43,555 nt of DNA from positions 1 through 43,555 of the forward strand of contig CALHFG010000031.1 in NCBI GenBank assembly GCA_938029215.1. Direction: 5' to 3'. The number at the start of each line of letters is the position of its first letter. Within the stretch, counting starts at the first letter, position 1. This DNA comes from an uncultured Acidimicrobiales bacterium. GTDB taxonomy: Bacteria > Actinomycetota > Acidimicrobiia > Acidimicrobiales > SZUA-35. Position numbers and translations under genes: made by a program. The notes below the pieces were generated by a model that did not search any database, was not told the DNA's origin, and saw only the letters and a program-made list of their open reading frames with translations. This document shows, in pieces, positions 1 through 7,490 of the stretch.

Positions 1-2
1 AT

Positions 3-428
3 GCCGCAGCGTCCCTCATCGCCACTGCAAACGCCACCATCGAGAACATTGAAGCCGGGATCAAATGGGCCCTCGCCCGCACCGACAAGCCCGCACACTT
101 CTACACCAAGGGCGGCAACAAGTACCGCCGGGAGTACAACCAGGCGTGCTTTGAAAAGGTCCTTATCGGCTGGGAAGAAGGCGCGCACGCCGTCGAACTA
201 AGCGAAGAATACGAGATGCTCCTCCGTAGCGACCTGCTCAAAGCTGCGAAGAAACGCGCCAACGCACTCAAGGAAGGTTTTGACCAGCTCGAAAGCTGGC
301 TCGACGCCACCGGCACGCCCCTGCCCGAAAAAGAACAAACCCTCACCAATAATGGTGAGGGTAAGGGTTCTAGTAAGAGGCTTTTGGTGGGCGTTGAGGG
401 ACTCGAACCCCCGACCCTCTCGGTGTAA
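3..428 (+). CDS. C-terminal fragment of a probable large serine recombinase
   Basis: The reading frame enters from the left edge, so only about 141 C-terminal residues are visible. The segment around residues 40-75 (RREYNQACFEKVLI, then ELSEEYEMLL) resembles the C-terminal part of actinobacterial large serine recombinases, where an R-R-x-x-NQAFF-E-K/R-hydrophobic motif is followed by a short acidic linker and PF-x-x-LL. The catalytic resolvase domain lies outside the window. The last 30 or so codons run through a hairpin and into tRNA-Val on the other strand, ending at a TAA inside it, so the natural C-terminus is probably altered or this end is a junction. Such enzymes integrate phages and genomic islands. 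The family call is inference from a short motif; a different hypothetical protein is possible. Confidence 0.5.
   Translation, partial: AAASLIATANATIENIEAGIKWALARTDKPAHFYTKGGNKYRREYNQACFEKVLIGWEEGAHAVELSEEYEMLLRSDLLKAAKKRANALKEGFDQLESWLDATGTPLPEKEQTLTNNGEGKGSSKRLLVGVEGLEPPTLSV
327..362 (-). terminator. Rho-independent terminator of tRNA-Val
   Basis: A perfect 9-bp stem (ACCCTCACC 339-347 and GGTGAGGGT 354-362, 6-nt loop) is followed on the minus strand by a T-rich run (TTTGTTCTTTTT). It lies 23 nt beyond the tRNA-Val 3' end in the right orientation. It also falls inside the recombinase reading frame. Confidence 0.75.
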
Positions 429-461
429 ACGAGATGCTCTAGCCAACTGAGCTAAACGCCC
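385..461 (-). tRNA. tRNA-Val (anticodon TAC)
   Basis: The minus strand folds as a standard cloverleaf: acceptor GGGCGTT (455-461) with AACGCCC (389-395), a D arm, a TCTCG/CGAGA anticodon stem with loop TTTACAC (anticodon TAC, reads GTA/GTG), and a T arm with GGTTCGAGTCC. The discriminator is A and an encoded CCA follows at 385-387. The other two tRNAs in this window lack an encoded CCA. Confidence 0.93.
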
Positions 462-488
462 TGAATAGGAGCCTTGAGCTTAGCAGGG

Positions 489-1121
489 TTATGCGGCTCC
501 GATGCCGTCAATAATCAGGTCGAGAACATATTCGAACGACTCGCCGTGATCGCCGTCGAAGTGCTGGTTGATGTGCTTGATGACCGCCCCATGCTGATCT
601 GCATCAAGGTCGTTGCGCAGGTTGTTCGCAATCTGCATTCCTTCCTCACCGCTGGGCAGCATGGCCCGCTGCAACAGATAACCGATCACGTGATTGTTCA
701 CGGCATGAAACGCGTGATGGGCTTCTTTCTCGTCGAGTTCGGAGCTGTTCCAAACCCGTAGCTCCCACTCCATTACGTCCAGCCGCTCTGGTCCGGGCAT
801 GGTGCTGACCCACAACGGCACCGCCCACGGATGACGGTCAAAGGCAGCACGCATCTCAAGCGCATGGCCGCGGACCAGCGTTCGCCACTGCCCATCGATT
901 GCCGGCCTCGAAACCTCCGCGGCAACCAGATCAACCATGCCGGCAAGAAGATCCGCCTTGTTGGAAACGTGGTTGTAGAGCGACATCACTTCAAAGCCCA
1001 GGTGCTTAGCCAGGGATCGCATGCTCAGCTTCTGGAGGCCCTGTTCATCCGCTAGAGCAAGCGCTGCAGAAAGGATTCGCTCTCGGCTGAGCGGTTCTCG
1101 GGAGGTAGTGGATGACACCAT
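489..1121 (-). CDS. TetR-family transcriptional regulator
   Basis: A 210-residue protein. The N-terminal helix-turn-helix (residues 10-58, LSRERILSAALALADEQG... MRSLAKHLGFEVMSLYNHV) is typical of TetR, and the C-terminal helical domain resembles the tetracycline-repressor-like class. An upstream extension to 1229 is open, but the ATG at 1121 is preferred because it leaves room for the operator and has a GATACT box 6 nt upstream. It is divergent from an MDR-family oxidoreductase, and the doubled palindrome between them suggests it represses that gene and itself. The ligand is unknown. Confidence 0.9.
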   Translation of the reverse strand: MVSSTTSREPLSRERILSAALALADEQGLQKLSMRSLAKHLGFEVMSLYNHVSNKADLLAGMVDLVAAEVSRPAIDGQWRTLVRGHALEMRAAFDRHPWAVPLWVSTMPGPERLDVMEWELRVWNSSELDEKEAHHAFHAVNNHVIGYLLQRAMLPSGEEGMQIANNLRNDLDADQHGAVIKHINQHFDGDHGESFEYVLDLIIDGIGAA

Positions 1122-1143
1122 AGGGACAGTATCGGATCGAGGT

Positions 1144-1184
1144 TGCGTACGCTGTACGTACTGGTCTAACGTACAGTGTACGTA
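1144..1184. promoter_or_regulatory. Doubled palindromic operator for the TetR gene at 489
   Basis: Two related palindromes lie in the divergent spacer. The right one, 1169-1183, is ACGTACA-G-TGTACGT, a perfect 7-bp inverted repeat about a central G. The left one (1144-1160, read on the minus strand) is a diverged copy, TACGTACAGCGTACGCA. The two are in inverted orientation, so 12 of 13 bases also match across 1147-1159 and 1169-1181. Position and symmetry fit a TetR operator overlapping both promoters. Confidence 0.75.
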
Positions 1185-1206
1185 ATCATCGGAAGGATCC
1201 CCCACA

Positions 1207-2166
1207 ATGAAAGCTCTCGTCCAAACCACCTACGGTCTCGACGCAATCGAACTTGCCGAGCGGCCAATCCCCGAACCCGCTGCCGATCAGGTGCGCATCA
1301 AGATCGAAGCGGCCTCCCTCAACCCGGCCGACTGGCACAAGGCAGTAGGCACCCCGTACTTCATGCGACTCACCGAGGGCCTCCGCCGACCCAAGCACGA
1401 GATCATTGGAACCGACGGCGCCGGAGTGATCGACAAAGTTGGGGCAGCGGTGAAGGGTTTCGAGGTTGGCGATCGCGTGTTCGGCAGCTTCCCCGGCGCC
1501 TACGCCGAATATGCGGTAACCGACACCACGAGAATCGCGCTCTCCCCTGGCTCGATGTCCGACGGTGACGCCTCCGGACTTCCAATCGCCGGTGTCACCG
1601 CACTCGAATCCGTGACGAGGGGCAAGGTCGAGGGCAAACGGGTTGTGATAAGCGGAGCTTCGGGTGGCGTTGGCATGTACGCAGTGCAGATTGCGAAAGC
1701 GTTCGGAGCGGCCCACATCACCGGTGTGTGCAGTGGCCGCAACGAGGACTTGGTCCGGTCACTTGGAGCCGATGACGTCATCGACTACACCGTCGACGAC
1801 TACACCACCGGCACCTACGACGTCCTCATCGATTTGGCCGGCACCAAGTCGTTTGCGGGCATAAAGCGATGCCTGGCGCCCGGCGCAACGTGGCTGATGG
1901 TTGGGCCCGAGAACAAGGACGGAATCTTCGGCCCTCTCGGCGACATCGTTGCCTGGAAGACCCGGGCCGCCATCTCCCGCATCGACATGCAAATTGTTTC
2001 GATCCGCGAAACGAGCGAACAACTGCAGGAACTTGCCGACCTGGCATGGGACAACAAGCTGCGGACCGTCGTGGACCGCACCTACACCCTCGACAAGGCG
2101 CAAGAGGCCTACCGCTACATCGAGACCCGCCGAGCTCGTGGAAAGGTCCTGCTAGAGATCGGCTAG
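1207..2166 (+). CDS. Zinc-independent medium-chain dehydrogenase/reductase (quinone-oxidoreductase type)
   Basis: A 319-residue MDR-superfamily NAD(P)H-dependent oxidoreductase. It has the GroES-like N-terminal half (residues 1-130, with the GTDGAGVI and GDRVFG motifs) and a Rossmann half with VVISGASGGVG at 146-156 for cofactor binding. The cysteine ligands of zinc alcohol dehydrogenases are absent, which fits the quinone oxidoreductase/enone reductase branch. ATG at 1207 has a GGAAGG Shine-Dalgarno about 10 nt upstream. It faces the TetR gene across a palindromic operator, so it is probably induced by a compound that TetR senses. The substrate cannot be read from the sequence. Confidence 0.88.
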   Translation: MKALVQTTYGLDAIELAERPIPEPAADQVRIKIEAASLNPADWHKAVGTPYFMRLTEGLRRPKHEIIGTDGAGVIDKVGAAVKGFEVGDRVFGSFPGAYAEYAVTDTTRIALSPGSMSDGDASGLPIAGVTALESVTRGKVEGKRVVISGASGGVGMYAVQIAKAFGAAHITGVCSGRNEDLVRSLGADDVIDYTVDDYTTGTYDVLIDLAGTKSFAGIKRCLAPGATWLMVGPENKDGIFGPLGDIVAWKTRAAISRIDMQIVSIRETSEQLQELADLAWDNKLRTVVDRTYTLDKAQEAYRYIETRRARGKVLLEIG

Positions 2167-2882
2167 GAAGCGAGTGACCGCTTGATGTCGGCTAACAGTT
2201 CTGGGGTCGATGCCACGAGCGGGCCGCGGCGAGGTTCAGTTTCGATGACCACCAGTTCGTCGTCGTTCAGTTCGCCGATGGCGCAGCCGGACTCTTTGCA
2301 GAACAGCCAAGCGCCCAGGTAGTCCCAGACGCCGTGGGCGGCATCAACATCGATGAACGCGTCGAAGGTTCCAGTGGCGACCGCACACAAATCGAGTGCT
2401 GCCGCTCCATAGGTTCGATACTGCCGCCAACCGAGATGACGGGTGGGCCAGCCCGAGAAGGCCACGATGGCATCGGAAAGCTCGCGGCAGTCCGACGGCG
2501 ACTGTTCGGTGCCTTCGCCCCGGATCGCCGCGAACCGGTCACCGAGGGCCAGGTTGTAGACAGCACTGGCCACGGGACCATCGGCATCGACGGCACAGAG
2601 GCTGGTGGCGAACCACGGTAACCCGCGGGCGGCGTTGGTACTGCCATCGATTGGATCGACGACCACCGTGATGTCGCCGGTGCCCGAGATGCCCGACTCT
2701 TCGGTCAACACACGAAGACCAGCGTCAAGCAACGGGGCGACGATCAGTTCGTCAGCGACCAGATCGTGCTCATACTGACCGGGAACGGTTCCGGTGAGAC
2801 CCCAGTCGGTCTGACGGTCGAGCCGGGTCAGCAGCGCAGCCGCCAGTTCGTCAAAGAGACCTATCAGCTCATCGGGTGACAC
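2163..2882 (-). CDS. Inositol monophosphatase family protein
   Basis: A 239-residue Mg2+-dependent phosphatase-fold protein. The metal-binding signature is complete: EES at 61-63, DPIDGSTN at 76-83 and WDYLGA near 190. Family members hydrolyse inositol-1-phosphate, histidinol phosphate, 3'-phosphoadenosine-5'-phosphate or fructose-1,6-bisphosphate, and the sequence does not decide between these. The end overlaps the convergent MDR gene by 4 nt. Its start is 3 nt after the stop of the hypothetical gene at 2886, so the two are probably co-transcribed. Confidence 0.9.
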   Translation of the reverse strand: MSPDELIGLFDELAAALLTRLDRQTDWGLTGTVPGQYEHDLVADELIVAPLLDAGLRVLTEESGISGTGDITVVVDPIDGSTNAARGLPWFATSLCAVDADGPVASAVYNLALGDRFAAIRGEGTEQSPSDCRELSDAIVAFSGWPTRHLGWRQYRTYGAAALDLCAVATGTFDAFIDVDAAHGVWDYLGAWLFCKESGCAIGELNDDELVVIETEPRRGPLVASTPELLADIKRSLAS

Positions 2883-2885
2883 CGG

Positions 2886-3452
2886 TTAGAGAACTTCGTC
2901 GAGCCAGTAGGGCGAGCGGTCGAGCATGTACTCCGACACTTCGCGGCACTTCTCGAACGGTTCACACAGCGACTCTTTCTCCATGAACAGATCGCTGAGG
3001 GAGAGCGGCACCCGGCTCGTGATGGTGAGACGTCGCTCGGTGGCGTCGGTAGCCGATGCGGTGGAATCGATCGACGCGACCTCGAGCGGAAGCACGGTGC
3101 CACCAACCCCGGCGAGTTCGGTGGCCAGCACCAGAAGGTCCGGTGGTTTCACCAGCGGTGGCAAGGCCCAGCTGAAGATGAGCGGGAATGCGAACCCGTC
3201 TGGCGGGTCGGCGTCTTCGGGAAGCGAGATCATGGCGTCTTCGAAGGTGAGCAACGTCCGCGGGTCTACTTCGAGCGCAAGGTGCAGGTCCAGAGGACCA
3301 CCACACGCGGCTTCGGGATGCAGGTCAACTTCGAACGCCTGCGCCATGCTGTAGGTCTCTACGAAATGACGTTCGTCGTGAACGTGGAAACCGTGGTCGG
3401 CCGCATGGCCTTTCAGATCGGTGATGAAACCGGGCACATCGATGAGCGCCAA
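2886..3452 (-). CDS. Hypothetical protein
   Basis: A 188-residue soluble acidic protein that I do not recognise. It starts at TTG with a strong AGGAGGT Shine-Dalgarno 6 nt upstream, which supports this unusual start. No membrane segment, signal peptide or catalytic motif is evident; it alternates short beta-like segments and ends in a helical region (EPFEKCREVSEYMLD). It is the first gene of a pair with the inositol-monophosphatase-family gene and is divergent from the acyl-CoA synthetase gene. Confidence 0.8.
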   Translation of the reverse strand: MALIDVPGFITDLKGHAADHGFHVHDERHFVETYSMAQAFEVDLHPEAACGGPLDLHLALEVDPRTLLTFEDAMISLPEDADPPDGFAFPLIFSWALPPLVKPPDLLVLATELAGVGGTVLPLEVASIDSTASATDATERRLTITSRVPLSLSDLFMEKESLCEPFEKCREVSEYMLDRSPYWLDEVL

Positions 3453-3512
3453 CGCCTACCTCCTAGAACGACTCCCTATCGTGCCAGATTCTTCGGGCTT
3501 TTGTGCATCTCG

Positions 3513-3518
3513 TAGACT
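3513..3518 (+). promoter_or_regulatory. -10 box for leaderless acyl-CoA synthetase transcript
   Basis: TAGACT lies 7 nt before the ATG at 3526 and no Shine-Dalgarno is seen. This spacing would put transcription start at or next to the start codon. No convincing -35 box is visible. Confidence 0.5.
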
Positions 3519-3525
3519 CGATTCG

Positions 3526-4962
3526 ATGACGAAAGGCAACGCGAATCTGTACTTGCACTTGATGGGTGCAGGTGACCCGACACGCGTGCTCTTCCACCGG
3601 CCGGGTGCCTCGTCGCTCACCTACGGCGATCTCGCCGACCGGTCCGCTCAGATGGCGGTGGGACTTCAAGCAATCGGAGCGACGGCGGGCGACCGCTTGG
3701 TGGTGCAGGTAGAGAAGTCAACCGATGCAATCGCTCTGTGGCTGGGCTGCCTGCGGACGGGCGTGATGTTTGTCCCGCTGAACACCGCCTACACCGATGC
3801 AGAAGTCGACGAGTTCGTGGCCGACGCCGACACGCCGCACCTGCTGACAACCCCCGATCGCAACCGTGGTCTCACGATGGGAACCGACGGGACCGGTTCG
3901 TTTCTCGATCATGTGAACGGTGCCAATCCGGCCGATGCGCCCGACGTCTACCAGGCCGCTCCCACCGATCCAGCCTCGATGCTGTTCACCTCCGGCACCA
4001 CGGGCCGTTCCAAGGGCGCAGTGCTGACCCATCAAGGTCTGTTGACCAACGGTGCAGCGTTGGCCCACGTGTGGCAGATCACCGGCGACGATCATCTGCT
4101 CCACACACTTCCGGTCTTTCATGTGCATGGCTTGTTCATCGCGCTCCACCCGTTGATGTTGCAGGGCGGCACGATCACGTTCCTGCCCCGCTTCGCCGTG
4201 GATGACGTCCTGGAGCATCTGCCAGAGGTCAGCGTGCTCATGGGCGTGCCCACCCACTACACCCGACTTCTCGCCGATCCCCGCTTCGACCGAGACGCCT
4301 GCGCTGGCCTGCGTCTATTCACCAGCGGCTCGGCCCCCATGACCACCCAGGTGCACGAGCAGTTCACCGCCACCACCGGCCGGACGATCACCGAACGCTA
4401 CGGGATGACCGAATGCGGCATCATCACCTCGAACGCGCTGGGAGCGCCTCTCCCGGGAACGGTAGGGACCGCGCTGCCAAACATGGAGCTTCGCATCGGT
4501 GAAGACTCGATCGTGGAGGTCCGCGGCCCGCACCTGCTCGACCGTTATTGGCGGCGACCCGATGCCACCGCGGCCGCCTACACCACCGACGGATGGTTCA
4601 AGACCGGCGACATTGGCACCATGGACGATGCCGGTGTTGTCACGCTGTCGGGCCGATCCTCCGACCTCATCATCTCCGGCGGTTACAACATCTACCCCAA
4701 GGAGATAGAGAAGGTGCTGGACACCGACCCGCAAGTGGTCGAGTCAGCCGTGGTTGGGTGGCCAAACGTCGAGTGGGGCGAGACCGTGGTGGCGTTTGTG
4801 GTGTTGGCCGATGGCACTACCGACTTTGTGGAACCGGACCTTTCCGATGCATTGGCCCGCTTCAAGCATCCTCGTCGCTGGGAAGTGGTGGACGAACTCC
4901 CCCGCAACACGATGGGCAAGGTGCAGAAGAAGGTCTTGCGTGAGCGAGCCCCGGCGCTCTAA
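3526..4962 (+). CDS. AMP-forming acyl-CoA synthetase, malonyl-CoA synthetase (MatB)-like
   Basis: A 478-residue ANL-superfamily ligase that joins a carboxylic acid to CoA through an acyl-adenylate. Visible motifs are TSGTTGRSKG (155-164), YGMTE, GWFKTGDIG, the hinge GRSSDLIISGGYNIYP, and the catalytic lysine in PRNTMGKVQKK near the end. The stretch LPVFHVHGLFIALH and the short overall length resemble malonyl/methylmalonyl-CoA synthetases (MatB/ACSF3) more than long-chain ligases. An in-frame extension upstream is open, but ATG 3526 begins the conserved domain and has a -10 box 7 nt upstream. The substrate assignment is inference. Confidence 0.85.
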   Translation: MTKGNANLYLHLMGAGDPTRVLFHRPGASSLTYGDLADRSAQMAVGLQAIGATAGDRLVVQVEKSTDAIALWLGCLRTGVMFVPLNTAYTDAEVDEFVADADTPHLLTTPDRNRGLTMGTDGTGSFLDHVNGANPADAPDVYQAAPTDPASMLFTSGTTGRSKGAVLTHQGLLTNGAALAHVWQITGDDHLLHTLPVFHVHGLFIALHPLMLQGGTITFLPRFAVDDVLEHLPEVSVLMGVPTHYTRLLADPRFDRDACAGLRLFTSGSAPMTTQVHEQFTATTGRTITERYGMTECGIITSNALGAPLPGTVGTALPNMELRIGEDSIVEVRGPHLLDRYWRRPDATAAAYTTDGWFKTGDIGTMDDAGVVTLSGRSSDLIISGGYNIYPKEIEKVLDTDPQVVESAVVGWPNVEWGETVVAFVVLADGTTDFVEPDLSDALARFKHPRRWEVVDELPRNTMGKVQKKVLRERAPAL

Positions 4963-5016
4963 GCGGTCGCCCCTGCCACGAACCCGCTACGAAACGGACC
5001 GTCGACGGCAGCTGGT

Positions 5017-6180
5017 TTAGCTGTCTACCCAGACGTTCAAGATGACCTCGGCCGCAATCGCATCGGCGCTGATCCGGTCGTTGTTGGTAAGAACGATGAT
5101 CGTGTCGCCGCTGATCGGATCCATGGCCATCGTCGAGCTGTAGCCTAAGATTCCGCCACTGTGCCCATAGCCCAGCTTGCCTTCGCCGAGGCCGGCCTGG
5201 AAAAGGCCCAGCCCGTAGCCATCGACGCCGGTGAAGGTCATCTGGCCGAGGCTTTCGAGCGACACCAGGTCCTCTTGCAGCAGCGCCATGAGGAACGTGT
5301 GCAAGTCTTCGGTTGAGGAGATCAGGCTGCCAGCCGCCCACGCCGTGGTGGCAACCGAACGGTAGCTGACAGGAATGTCGCCACTGGAGAAGCCATCGCT
5401 CCAACCGAGGGCGATGTCGGATCGAGCCGGCGTAATCGCATCGGCGAAGTAGGTGTCATCAAGACCGAGCGGGGTCGTGATCCGCCGGGCCAACACATTG
5501 TTGAGCGAGTCCTGTTCGAGCTCCTCGATCATCTGGCCCAGCAGGATGTAGTTGGTGTTGGAGTAGGAGAACACGCCAACCTCGCCCGCTGGCACATCGG
5601 CGACCGAATCCAGCACGTCCTGCAGTGGAACGGCGCCGCTGGGGTCAGCGACAACAGCCTCCATGAACGCCAGCTGGTCGGTGTAGTTGGGGATCCCGCT
5701 GTCATGACCCAGCAACTGACGCACGGTCGCATCGGCCCCGATCGGCGTATCGGGCAGGTAGGTGGACAGCGGAGAATCCAGGTCGACCACGCCTTCGTCG
5801 ACCATCTGAAGAACCATCGCCGACACGAAGGTCTTGGAGATGCTGCCTACCCGAAACGGCTGGGTGGGGTCCAACGGGTCACCGGCAGCGTTGGCGGCCC
5901 CGGTAGCAAACCGAGTGATCTCACCGGCTCGAACCGACAACACAACCGCTCCCCCATCAGTTGGACCGGAACGGTCAACCGCAGTCAACACCGCAGCTGC
6001 GAATTCGTCATCGACCGGAGCATCCAGCACCGCCGCTGTGGTTGACGGGCTCTCCTGGGTTTCACCGGACGTGGTGGTCGTCGTCGTGGTAGATGCGGTC
6101 GACCCTGCGGAACATGCCGCCAATATCCCAACGCTGACGCCGAGCGCCAACAGTCGCCTCAACCAGATGTCGTGCCGCAT
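5017..6180 (-). CDS. Beta-lactamase-fold serine hydrolase, lipoprotein
   Basis: A 387-residue exported protein. The signal peptide ends in a lipobox (LAAC, Cys23), followed by a Thr/Ser-rich linker (24-50) that would hold the domain away from the membrane. The class C beta-lactamase/DD-peptidase fold shows the nucleophile motif SISK (113-116), YSN (206-208) and HSG near 340. Family members include D-alanyl-D-alanine carboxypeptidases and esterases; beta-lactam hydrolysis is not implied. Its start overlaps the upstream methyltransferase-DUF393 gene by 22 nt, so it is the last gene of a three-gene unit. Confidence 0.88.
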   Translation of the reverse strand: MRHDIWLRRLLALGVSVGILAACSAGSTASTTTTTTTSGETQESPSTTAAVLDAPVDDEFAAAVLTAVDRSGPTDGGAVVLSVRAGEITRFATGAANAAGDPLDPTQPFRVGSISKTFVSAMVLQMVDEGVVDLDSPLSTYLPDTPIGADATVRQLLGHDSGIPNYTDQLAFMEAVVADPSGAVPLQDVLDSVADVPAGEVGVFSYSNTNYILLGQMIEELEQDSLNNVLARRITTPLGLDDTYFADAITPARSDIALGWSDGFSSGDIPVSYRSVATTAWAAGSLISSTEDLHTFLMALLQEDLVSLESLGQMTFTGVDGYGLGLFQAGLGEGKLGYGHSGGILGYSSTMAMDPISGDTIIVLTNNDRISADAIAAEVILNVWVDS

Positions 6181-7490
6181 GAATCGAGGCTAGTAGCCGA
6201 CGACCAAGCGTCGGCGTCAGAACGACTCGACACCGGGCGGGGACCGAACCCCACGTCGTCACCGATGAGCTGCCACACCCGACTCAACACGGGCGCCCGA
6301 AGCAACCACCCCACGAACGCCCAACCCAGATGCAAATGCTCAAGGCTTGCACCAAACGCCTGCACGCCCGAGAACTGGGCCCGATCATCGCGCTCGTACC
6401 TCATCCGGGTGAGCGCCTCGGGATGTTCGGCCGCGTCGCGCACGTCTAGCCCGACCGGGCTCCGCTTCAGCAGGAACCTCGCGACCGGCGAACAAACCTC
6501 ACAGCCCGCATCGATCCAAACCACCGCCTGCGCCCCCTTCTCACTGGGGCGAAACGACGGGACCCAGCGGCGTTGCTGGTTGGCAAGCTCAGACCAGGCA
6601 CCACCGAATCGCTCAGAGAGGTCCACGAACTCGGATTGACTGAACAGGCGCGAATACCCGACTGCCGACAATGCGGCTAGGACCACCGCGGGTTGCTGCA
6701 AGAAGGCCGCCATCAAGAGCAACAGGCCCATCGCCGACGCCTGCATCGGCGACCGGACATACCGGTAGGCCCCGCTGCGAACCGGCCGTGCGGTTGTGTC
6801 CCAGGGCCACGGCGATCCGCCGTTCAGGTAGAAGTCGTACACGCCGGTTACAGCTGGCAGCGAAACCAGACCGACCGATCCGACCACCACCCCATACAGG
6901 TAGGGAGAGACGTTCCAGGCCCACGACGAACCCGACGCCTCGACAGCCAACGCCGGGATGAGCCACAAAAGGATCACGCTGAACATCGCGACCTCCAACA
7001 CCACCAGGGGCCCGAGCCGAGAGCGGGTCCACATCCACTGGCTCATCATGAGACCGGGCCACGCAATCAAAGCCAAGGCCAGCACCTCGCCAACCAGCCA
7101 GCCGCTCTCGAGCACCAGGGCCGGATGAAGCAGCGGCATACCGACGATGTCGAACACTGCGAGTCCGGCCAATACGAGGAGGGGACGCAGCTCGATCAAC
7201 GGCGCCACCACACCCCACAGCAGCGCCCACCCAAGCCAAAGGGCAACCGACACACCCAGCAACTGGGGCCCGGCATCATCAAATCGCCACCAGCCAACCC
7301 TCACCGCCAGCGAGTTAAGGGGCAACAGCATCACCAGGTTCCAAGTGAAGCTCAGTGCGATCGCACCGCGCTGGCGACGATCAAGCGGCCGCCGGCACCA
7401 CAAGTACACGGCCGCGATCATCGGCCCCAACACCGACGCCAAGGCGATCACCGGTGACGGCAAAGCAAGAGAGAGGTCAGCTGGCAACAT
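6159..7490 (-). CDS. Membrane methyltransferase-like protein fused to a DCC (DUF393) domain
   Basis: A 443-residue protein with about eight hydrophobic segments. Residues 228-312 look like an isoprenylcysteine carboxyl methyltransferase/PEMT module (RSGAYRYVRSPMQ... and RRWVPSF), though the usual HPM is SPM. Residues 322-430 match the DUF393 thiol-oxidoreductase-like family, with DAGCEVC placing Cys330 and Cys333. ATG 7490 is chosen over the longer reading frame because the conserved membrane region begins there and it overlaps the upstream stop by only 14 nt. The gene sits between a membrane/SRPBCC-like protein and a serine hydrolase in one overlapping unit. Its role is unknown. Confidence 0.8.
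   Translation of the reverse strand: MLPADLSLALPSPVIALASVLGPMIAAVYLWCRRPLDRRQRGAIALSFTWNLVMLLPLNSLAVRVGWWRFDDAGPQLLGVSVALWLGWALLWGVVAPLIELRPLLVLAGLAVFDIVGMPLLHPALVLESGWLVGEVLALALIAWPGLMMSQWMWTRSRLGPLVVLEVAMFSVILLWLIPALAVEASGSSWAWNVSPYLYGVVVGSVGLVSLPAVTGVYDFYLNGGSPWPWDTTARPVRSGAYRYVRSPMQASAMGLLLLMAAFLQQPAVVLAALSAVGYSRLFSQSEFVDLSERFGGAWSELANQQRRWVPSFRPSEKGAQAVVWIDAGCEVCSPVARFLLKRSPVGLDVRDAAEHPEALTRMRYERDDRAQFSGVQAFGASLEHLHLGWAFVGWLLRAPVLSRVWQLIGDDVGFGPRPVSSRSDADAWSSATSLDSCGTTSG

Noticed and set aside
339..362. Hairpin as an attachment-site core
   Set aside because: The stem is followed by a T-rich run in the tRNA-Val direction, so a terminator explains it without invoking recombination.
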